Shown: piece after piece, positions 24,987 to 29,816 of the stretch
Layout: each line of letters starts with the position of its first letter
Position numbering within the stretch: the first letter of the stretch is position 1
From: SAT2750 sp963581185
GTDB lineage: Bacteria > Planctomycetota > Planctomycetia > Pirellulales > Pirellulaceae
Direction: 5' to 3'
DNA: 29,816 nt
Assembly (NCBI GenBank): GCA_963581185.1
Contig: CAUZOB010000040.1
Location: 1 to 29,816, forward strand
The notes under the pieces: model-generated
The model's database searches: none
Seen by the model: only the letters and a program-made list of their open reading frames with translations
Told to the model about the DNA's origin: nothing
Translations under genes and position numbers: made by a program

Positions 24987-25589
24987 ATGAACTTCGCCTG
25001 CACCATGGAACGTGAACCGGCACTCGCCCTGATGTGTGAGTACACCTCCAGCGAGGGACTGCGGCAGCACATGTTTGCTGTCGAGGTCTGCATGCGACAC
25101 TATGCCGATCGCTATGGCGAGGATCGGGAAAAGTGGGGCATCGTCGGCCTGCTCCATGATTTTGACTACCAGCGCTGGCCAGACCCGCCGGATCATCCGC
25201 TCAAGGGATCAGAAATCCTGGCAGAACAGGGATATCCCGAGGATGTGATCTACGCGATCAAATCGCACGCCGACTACCTGGAAGACTGTCCTCGTCTCTC
25301 CCGCATGGACAAGACACTTTATGCCTGCGATGAACTCGCAGGCTTCATCGCGGCAGTTGCCAAGGTGCGGCCGAATGGCATGCAGGGGATGAAGCCCAAG
25401 AGCGTGAAGAAAAAGCTGAAGCAGAAGAGTTTTGCGGCAGCTGTCAATCGCGAGGACATTGTCAACGGAGCAGAGGACCTGGGCGTGGAACTGAATGAGC
25501 ATATCCAGTTCATGATCGACGCCATGACAAGTGTGGAACTCGAACTTGGACTCAAGAAAACCGGGACCGCGCCGGACCCGGCCCCGTAA
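24987..25589 (+). CDS. HD-domain phosphohydrolase-like protein
   Basis: 200 residues. The metal-binding HD pattern is visible: H28 (LRQHMFAVE), H57-D58 (GLLHDFDYQRWP), H94 (IKSHADYLED) and D115 (YACDELAG). Proteins of this subgroup, about 190 residues long, are often annotated as HDIG or hydrolase genes without a known substrate; nucleotides or phosphate esters are usual for the superfamily. The C-terminal half has a basic stretch KPKSVKKKLKQKSF (132-145) and a helical end. It lacks a signal peptide, so it is cytoplasmic, unlike the TPR protein encoded 5 bp upstream. A second ATG at 25005 (MEREPALAL) is an alternative start. Pterin dehydratase follows 22 bp downstream. Confidence 0.82.
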   Translation: MNFACTMEREPALALMCEYTSSEGLRQHMFAVEVCMRHYADRYGEDREKWGIVGLLHDFDYQRWPDPPDHPLKGSEILAEQGYPEDVIYAIKSHADYLEDCPRLSRMDKTLYACDELAGFIAAVAKVRPNGMQGMKPKSVKKKLKQKSFAAAVNREDIVNGAEDLGVELNEHIQFMIDAMTSVELELGLKKTGTAPDPAP

Positions 25590-25611
25590 TCACGATCGAA
25601 AGGGAAAACCA

Positions 25612-25989
25612 ATGATGGAAATCCAGCCAGTAGATCAACTGCTGCAAAAGAAATGCCTGCCCTGTGAAGGTGGAGTCGAACCCTACTCGCTGGAAGAATC
25701 TCAGCAGCAACTGGAGTTGCTTGATGGCTGGCTGCTGACCGACGACCATCAGCGGATCCGCAAGGAGTGGACGGTTACCAACTTTATGGCCGGCATGGAC
25801 TTTTTCAACCGCGTGGCCGAAGTGGCTGAGGATGATGGCCATCATCCTGACTTGCATATTGCCGGCTACCGCAACGTGGCAATCGAGCTCTGGACGCATG
25901 CCATTGGCGGACTCAGCGAGAATGACTTTATTCTGGCCGCCAAGATCGACCAGCTACCGGTTGATCTGCAAAACGCACCGAACGCCTGA
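25612..25989 (+). CDS. phhB: Pterin-4a-carbinolamine dehydratase (PCD/DCoH)
   Basis: 125 residues from ATG 25612, preceded by AGGGA at 25601-25605 with a 6-bp spacer; a second ATG follows directly. The active-site signature is intact: H77-H78-P79 in DDGHHPDL, with H96 in LWTHAIGG and D105 in LSENDF. The family dehydrates 4a-hydroxytetrahydrobiopterin during recycling of the phenylalanine hydroxylase cofactor; in bacteria without that hydroxylase its role is unclear and may concern pterin repair or molybdopterin. An N-terminal extension of about 20 residues holds a CxxC pair, C15 and C18 (KKCLPCEGG). No aromatic amino acid hydroxylase is nearby. It ends 16 bp before the end of the convergent Gfo/Idh/MocA gene. 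Confidence 0.93.
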   Translation: MMEIQPVDQLLQKKCLPCEGGVEPYSLEESQQQLELLDGWLLTDDHQRIRKEWTVTNFMAGMDFFNRVAEVAEDDGHHPDLHIAGYRNVAIELWTHAIGGLSENDFILAAKIDQLPVDLQNAPNA

Positions 25990-26005
25990 CGCCTGGCCGC
26001 TCGGC

Positions 26006-27103
26006 TCATAGCAGCGTGAGTGGATTTTCCCGGTTCTTGAGTGGCATCTCGACGGGCCTGCGCTGTCGGTGCGATTCAAACACTCCGGCAATCATCTCCA
26101 CGACCGTGCGGCCCTCGTAGATACTACACTCCGGCTGCCGGTCCTCCTCGATGGCCAGCAGCAGGTCCGTACAGGCGGCCACATTGCCCAGGTGCGAGGT
26201 GGCTACCTTGATCGGTTCTTCCTTGCCTGCGCCAGCCGAGCTGATCGGGATCCACTGTTTACCACTGCGACCAGGAGACCACATCGGGTCTTGCAGCAGG
26301 AAGGCTTGTGGCAGGAAGCCGGTCACGATTTCGATGATCCCCTTGGAACCGCAGATCTGCAGGGCAAACCTGCCGCCAGCGGTATCCCGCTGCGTGCCAA
26401 AAAATCCGGTCACGCTCTCTTCCATCCCGTACATTGCCGACACGCCATCGCCCGCCAGCTTGCCGATCCCCTCGGCACCATCCACAACATTCTCTTTTGT
26501 CACCGGCAGGTTGTTTTCCAGCAGGCGGGCGAAGCACCAGGAAGGTTCGCCGCCAAAGAAGTGCATCAGGTTGAAGATGTGGCTGCCCAGTACCCACAGG
26601 TCCTCACCGCCGCCACGGCGATCTTCCTTGCCACGTCCGCGCAGTTCCAGCACGCGGCCAATCACCCCGTCATCGATCAAGTTGCGAATCACTGGCAGCT
26701 TGGGGCTGTAACGCGTGGGATGGGCCATCGCCAACTTGACCTTGTGCTTTTCACAGGCCGCAACCATCCGATCCGCTTCAGCCAGGCTACGGCACATCGG
26801 CTTTTCCATGTAGATGTGAATCTTTCGCTCGGCAGCCGCCAGTACCATGTCATGGTGCTGGTCCAGCCAACGTGGACAGATGCTGACGATGTCCGGTTTC
26901 AGTTCATCGAGCAACGTGCGGTAATCTGCAAAAGACCGCGGTGCCTTGAGCCTGGCGGCGGCGGACTTCAGCCCATCTTCGTCAGGATCGGCCACGCCCA
27001 CGATCTCGGCCTCGGGGATATGGAGCCAGCCTTCGGCGACCCCGTGGCCATAGTTTCCTCGTCCCGTGTGCCCAATCACACCCACGCGATACCTGGCTGC
27101 CAT
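26006..27103 (-). CDS. Gfo/Idh/MocA-family oxidoreductase
   Basis: 365 residues from ATG 27103, chosen because GGGAGG (plus-strand 27112-27117) lies 8 bp upstream and the product then begins directly with the NAD(P)-binding strand YRVGVIGHTGRGNYG. The family marker EKP is at 100-102 in YMEKPMCRSLAEAD, just after the dinucleotide domain; the C-terminal alpha/beta domain starts near 125. The family oxidises or reduces sugars, inositols or related alcohols; this lineage has many such genes and the substrate cannot be read. There is no Tat or Sec signal, so it is cytoplasmic, unlike many planctomycete members. It is transcribed away from hemG. Confidence 0.88.
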   Translation of the reverse strand: MAARYRVGVIGHTGRGNYGHGVAEGWLHIPEAEIVGVADPDEDGLKSAAARLKAPRSFADYRTLLDELKPDIVSICPRWLDQHHDMVLAAAERKIHIYMEKPMCRSLAEADRMVAACEKHKVKLAMAHPTRYSPKLPVIRNLIDDGVIGRVLELRGRGKEDRRGGGEDLWVLGSHIFNLMHFFGGEPSWCFARLLENNLPVTKENVVDGAEGIGKLAGDGVSAMYGMEESVTGFFGTQRDTAGGRFALQICGSKGIIEIVTGFLPQAFLLQDPMWSPGRSGKQWIPISSAGAGKEEPIKVATSHLGNVAACTDLLLAIEEDRQPECSIYEGRTVVEMIAGVFESHRQRRPVEMPLKNRENPLTLL

Positions 27104-27140
27104 CTCAATATCCTCCCAGACGGGTGTTATGAAATACCGT

Positions 27141-27155
27141 GTCGGCCTCGCCGAC
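27141..27155. promoter_or_regulatory. Inverted repeat between divergent genes, operator candidate
   Basis: GTCGGC-CTC-GCCGAC is an exact inverted repeat with a 3-nt centre, placed 37 bp upstream of the oxidoreductase start and 100 bp upstream of hemG. On the minus strand TTGTTG lies just before it, so it would fall between possible promoter elements of the oxidoreductase gene. No T tract follows, which favours a protein-binding site over a terminator. Confidence 0.38.
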
Positions 27156-27255
27156 AACAATTCCGGTATGATGATACAGTCTGCTCTCGGGGTTGTCGAT
27201 TTTCCCGCTGCCAACCCCTGCTTGAATCGTGCACACCGCCAGCCGGGCTGTATTC

Positions 27256-28689
27256 ATGTCCAGTTCCTCAACACCAGCACTGCGTGTCGCAGTAATCGGC
27301 GGTGGTATATCTGGCCTGGCCGCCGCACACCGACTGACCGAACTGAACCCAGCGGTCGAATTGTCGATTATCGAACAATCCCAACAGTGGGGCGGGATAC
27401 TACAGACGAACCAGTCGGAAGGCTACCTGCTCGAGCAGAGTGCCGACATGTTCAGCAGCCGTGACTCCTCGATGCTGGACCTCTGTAAACGCATTGGCTT
27501 TCAAGACGAGTTGATTTCTACCAACGAGCAGCATCGTCGGGCCTTTGTTGTCCGCCGAGGCAAACTTTATCCAGTCCCCCGTGGCTGGTCGCTGCTGTCA
27601 CCAACCTCGCTGTCTAACGTCTGGAAATCGCCGCTACTGAGCCTCCGCGGCCGCTGGCGGGTGAGTCGCGAACCGCATCAACCAGTTGGGCCAGCCGGGC
27701 AGGATGAGAGCCTGGCAAGCTTCGCCAGCCGACGGCTGGGCCGCGAGGCCTATGAGAATATCGTCCAGCCGCTGGTCGGTGGCATCTTCACTGCTGACCC
27801 CGAGAAGCTGAGCATGGCGGCAACCCTGCCCCAGTTTCTCGCGATGGAGCAACAGCACGGCAGCCTCGTCAGGGGTGGCAGGGAGTTATCAAAAGAGCAG
27901 GGATACGACACTGGCAGCGGAGCCCGTTATGACCAGTTCCTGGCACCTCGCCAGGGGTTTTCCTCATTCGTCGAAGCCCTGGTCAACCAGCTGCCGTCGT
28001 CCAGCCTGCAGGACAATACGCGGGTCGAGAGTCTCGAGCGGCTTGAGGATGGCAGCTGGAAGCTGGATTTGAGCCGCCAGGGCCAATCAGAACAGCTGGT
28101 CGTTGAGAGGCTGATAGTTGCCACTCCAGCCAGCCAGACAGCTCTGCTACTGAGCCAGCTGGATGCTGAGCTGGCTGCGGATTTGAATGAAATCACCGCC
28201 AGCAGCGTGGCCATTGTCACACTCGGTGTGAAGCGTTCCCAGTTCAACCATCCGCTGGATGGATTCGGTTTCGTCGTGCCCCTGGTAGAGAAACGACCGA
28301 TCATTGCCACCAGTTTCTCCAGCATCAAGTTTGCCGGGCGAGCTCCTGAGGGTGAGGTCCTGCTGCGGACATTCGTGGGAGGTGCTTGCCAACCAGAGTT
28401 GCTGCAGCAATCCGATCAGCAGCTGACAGAATTGACAATGGACCAGCTGGGGGAATTAATCGGCCTGACAGGCACACCTCGATTGGCAACCTGCACTCGC
28501 TGGAACAACAAAATGCCGCAGTATCACCTGGGCCACGTCGAGCGGGTCGAGAGGATCGAACAATGCCTGGCAGCCCTACCCGGTATCGAACTGGCTGGCA
28601 ATGCTTACCGCGGCGTCGGTCTGCCCGCCTGTGTCCAGTCCGGTGAGCAGGCGGCTGAGCGACTCTTGGATGACCCGCCCGCCTGCTGA
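27256..28689 (+). CDS. hemG: Oxygen-dependent protoporphyrinogen/coproporphyrinogen oxidase
   Basis: 477 residues from ATG 27256; a GTG nine codons upstream (27229) is an alternative but adds an unconserved leader. The FAD-binding Rossmann motif VIGGGISGLAAAHRL (13-27) is followed by EQSQQWGGIL, which fits the porphyrinogen oxidase family (HemG of eukaryotes, HemY of bacteria). The C-terminal FAD motif is GNAYRGVGLPACVQSGEQ, the segment that closes over the flavin. It oxidises protoporphyrinogen IX, or coproporphyrinogen in Gram-positives, using O2; planctomycetes probably use the former. HemW is also in the window but far away. A hydrophobic, Ser/Pro-rich region (about 110-125) fits the membrane-associated part. 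The DNA glycosylase gene follows 11 bp after the stop. Confidence 0.9.
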   Translation: MSSSSTPALRVAVIGGGISGLAAAHRLTELNPAVELSIIEQSQQWGGILQTNQSEGYLLEQSADMFSSRDSSMLDLCKRIGFQDELISTNEQHRRAFVVRRGKLYPVPRGWSLLSPTSLSNVWKSPLLSLRGRWRVSREPHQPVGPAGQDESLASFASRRLGREAYENIVQPLVGGIFTADPEKLSMAATLPQFLAMEQQHGSLVRGGRELSKEQGYDTGSGARYDQFLAPRQGFSSFVEALVNQLPSSSLQDNTRVESLERLEDGSWKLDLSRQGQSEQLVVERLIVATPASQTALLLSQLDAELAADLNEITASSVAIVTLGVKRSQFNHPLDGFGFVVPLVEKRPIIATSFSSIKFAGRAPEGEVLLRTFVGGACQPELLQQSDQQLTELTMDQLGELIGLTGTPRLATCTRWNNKMPQYHLGHVERVERIEQCLAALPGIELAGNAYRGVGLPACVQSGEQAAERLLDDPPAC

Positions 28690-28700
28690 CAGGTCGCAGC

Positions 28701-29318
28701 ATGAGAGTACCACTGTCGGCTGACTTCTATGCTCGTGATGTGGTTCAGGTTGCCATCGATCTGCTTGGTACCGAGCTGGTGCGGCGCACTCGCGAGGGAC
28801 TGACCAGCGGTCTGATCGTGGAGGTCGAAGCTTACCTGGCTGAGCGGGATCCTGCCTCTCACGCCAGTCGCGGCAGGACAGCGAGTAACGAGGCGATGTT
28901 TGGAGCGCCAGGTACCGCTTATGTCTATCCAATCCACGGCCGCCATTGCTTTAATGTCGTCACCGAGGCAGAGGGGCGGCCGAGTGCCGTGCTGATTCGG
29001 GCCATCGAACCGCTGGCAGGGCGACCGCTGATGGAGCGGCGGAGAGGGGATGTGCCCGCACGCGACCTGGCTCGCGGGCCCGCACGACTCTGCCAGGCGA
29101 TGGCGATTGACCGGGCCGACAATCAGCGGCTGCTGACCAGCGGCTCGTCACTCTGGCTGGCGCGATCACAGCAGCCAGGCGATATGTTGCCGATCGCCTG
29201 CTCACCGCGAATTGGCGTCAGCCGGGCTCAGCATCGGTACTTGCGTTTTTTCCTGGCAGGCCATGCTGCGGTCAGTGGCCCCCGCAAAGTGTCCAGCTGT
29301 CGATGGCTCAGGCAGTGA
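28701..29318 (+). CDS. mpg: 3-methyladenine DNA glycosylase (AAG/MPG family)
   Basis: 205 residues. The alkyladenine DNA glycosylase family is shown by VEVEAY (40-45), DPASHASRG (50-58), MFGAPGTAYVY (66-76) and ARGPARLCQAM. Catalytic Glu43, Tyr45 and His54 line up with E125, Y127 and H136 of the human enzyme, and Tyr76 with Y159, so the base-flipping pocket is intact. It removes alkylated or deaminated purines from DNA, leaving an abasic site. The usual IYG step after YVY is IHG here (YVYPIHGRHCFNVV), a mild deviation. It starts 11 bp after hemG and is probably read with it. A leader of about 400 bp separates it from the next gene. Confidence 0.93.
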   Translation: MRVPLSADFYARDVVQVAIDLLGTELVRRTREGLTSGLIVEVEAYLAERDPASHASRGRTASNEAMFGAPGTAYVYPIHGRHCFNVVTEAEGRPSAVLIRAIEPLAGRPLMERRRGDVPARDLARGPARLCQAMAIDRADNQRLLTSGSSLWLARSQQPGDMLPIACSPRIGVSRAQHRYLRFFLAGHAAVSGPRKVSSCRWLRQ

Positions 29319-29467
29319 TGCAGATAAGCCCGTGTTCCAGCGGTGAAAACTGCCTGAAAACCGGCTGTTTCCCAGAGGGCATTTAAGTCCCCGATAGCTG
29401 AATTGCCTGTTCCGCTTGTAGTGATTATGCGGTTGAAAGACTATCGCGCATGCAGCCCGTAACGATT

Positions 29468-29493
29468 GAGGAATTCCTTTTCCTCGTTTTCTT
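29468..29493 (+). terminator. Possible terminator after the DNA glycosylase gene
   Basis: GAGGAA and TTCCTC are exact reverse complements with a 6-nt TTCCTT between them, and GTTTTCTT follows. The stem is only 6 bp, so strength is doubtful. It lies about 150 bp after the mpg stop. Confidence 0.35.
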
Positions 29494-29520
29494 GCCTTGT
29501 CCAGATTACCAAATTAAGAT
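29492..29520 (+). promoter_or_regulatory. Candidate promoter of the last gene
   Basis: TTGCCT (29492-29497) and TAAGAT (29515-29520) are 17 bp apart, each matching four of six consensus positions. Transcription from here would give a leader of about 190 nt before the final start codon. Confidence 0.33.
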
Positions 29521-29539
29521 CGAACCAGAGGATCCTTCG

Positions 29540-29575
29540 ATGAATGAGGATAGAACCGTGGTGTTTTCACGGTGA
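29540..29575 (+). other. Leader mini-ORF with hairpin (12 codons)
   Basis: ATG at 29540 is preceded by AGAGGA (29527-29532, 7-bp spacer) and runs 11 codons (MNEDRTVVFSR) to a TGA. Its last codons form an exact hairpin, ACCGTG (29555-29560) with CACGGT (29568-29573) around GTGTTTT. It may be a leader peptide coupled to hairpin formation, or chance. Confidence 0.3.
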
Positions 29576-29644
29576 ACATCGTTCATTCCAAGTTTGTCGA
29601 CCAGGAACCTCCAGGGCTGACAGCGAGGAAGAGGGTCCTTCCAC

Positions 29645-29683
29645 ATGTCGGCCCGCAGAAGGGCGAAATACGGAACAGCGTAG
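29645..29683 (+). other. Second leader mini-ORF (13 codons)
   Basis: ATG at 29645 is preceded by GAGGAAGAGGG (29625-29635, 9-bp spacer) and encodes the basic peptide MSARRRAKYGTA before a TAG. It is 34 bp upstream of the final gene. It may be a regulatory upstream ORF or a chance occurrence. Confidence 0.25.
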
Positions 29684-29717
29684 TTGTGGAACAGAAAACA
29701 GTGATAGAGGACATGTC

Positions 29718-29816
29718 ATGACGATTCGTCGAGGCTTCCAGCGCATTTTGTTCATCGGACTGATGGTCTTTTTGGCCAGTCTGACTTCCAGCAGCTACGC
29801 CCAATTCGGCGGCGGC
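29718..29816 (+). CDS. Start of an exported protein, cut by the window edge
   Basis: Only 33 codons are present. The ATG at 29718 has AGAGG at 29706-29710 with a 7-bp spacer; an ATG five bases earlier meets a stop at once. The product begins MTIRRGFQRILFIGLMVF and continues with a hydrophobic core, then SSSYAQFGGG, a clear signal peptide with a likely cut after SYA. The mature protein starts glutamine, phenylalanine and glycines, so a glycine-rich exported protein is possible. The function cannot be told. Confidence 0.72.
   Translation, partial: MTIRRGFQRILFIGLMVFLASLTSSSYAQFGGG

Larger units (their letters stand above)
29319..29717. other. Intergenic region, 399 bp: leader of the last gene
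   Basis: No long gene is visible. From left to right it holds a short inverted repeat GAGGAA-TTCCTT-TTCCTC followed by GTTTTCTT (29468-29493), which looks like a modest terminator for mpg; a candidate promoter (29492-29520); a 12-codon mini-ORF with hairpin (29540-29575); and a second 13-codon mini-ORF (29645-29683) before the final gene. Weak promoter-like TTGTAG...GACTAT occurs near 29425-29455. Confidence 0.5.

Noticed and set aside
26069..27295. 408-codon open frame on the plus strand
   Set aside because: It is antisense to the Gfo/Idh/MocA oxidoreductase, which has a good ribosome site and the family motifs.

Overview
The window looks like a stretch of a free-living Planctomycetota chromosome, perhaps Pirellulales; the order is a guess. 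The reasons are a moderately high GC content, many exported proteins of a planctomycete style (PQQ-type propeller with a proline/glycine-rich tail, TPR protein ending in a DGKQWRE tail, lipoprotein-like protein beginning with a CGTTK stretch), weak or absent Shine-Dalgarno sites at many starts, and housekeeping genes scattered among genes of unknown function. I see no phage, transposon, integron or CRISPR array, and no tRNA or rRNA.

Layout. 1-2323: a pentapeptide-repeat protein (+) converges on hemW (-). 2220-7124: a plant-type short tRNase Z-like hydrolase and a 1322-residue protein I cannot identify, both on the minus strand. 7125-7518 is a divergent regulatory region. 7519-15892 (all plus): exported PQQ-like propeller protein, purH, trpC, a structured 347-bp intergenic stretch, lipoprotein-like protein, family 9 glycosyltransferase, and a pair of SAM-dependent methyltransferases (class I and SpoU/TrmH). 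folD (-) faces them across a perfect 14-bp palindrome. 17020-18756: siroheme sulfite reductase hemoprotein. 18844-23234: a tight four-gene operon (YhdT-like small membrane protein, Na+/solute symporter, M19 dipeptidase, FAH-fold enzyme). 23356-25989: exported TPR protein, HD-domain protein and pterin-4a-carbinolamine dehydratase. 26006-27103 (-): Gfo/Idh/MocA oxidoreductase, divergent from hemG (protoporphyrinogen oxidase) and a 3-methyladenine DNA glycosylase. The window ends in a leader of about 400 bp and the signal peptide of a further exported protein.

How the genes work together. The clearest functional unit is the symporter operon: the ATGA overlap and gaps of 3 and 6 bp say the small membrane protein, transporter, dipeptidase and FAH enzyme are made together, which suggests uptake and breakdown of an organic acid or amino-acid conjugate. 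The symporter is unusual: about 185 extra residues carrying two EF-hand-like calcium loops sit between two membrane helices. This is the best candidate here for an undescribed system. Other points worth attention are the giant unknown protein, the tRNase Z-like enzyme that resembles the plant form, the NPF/DPF-rich tail of the propeller protein, and the leader of the last gene with two ribosome-site-equipped mini-ORFs. Everything here is read by eye; no database search was run.
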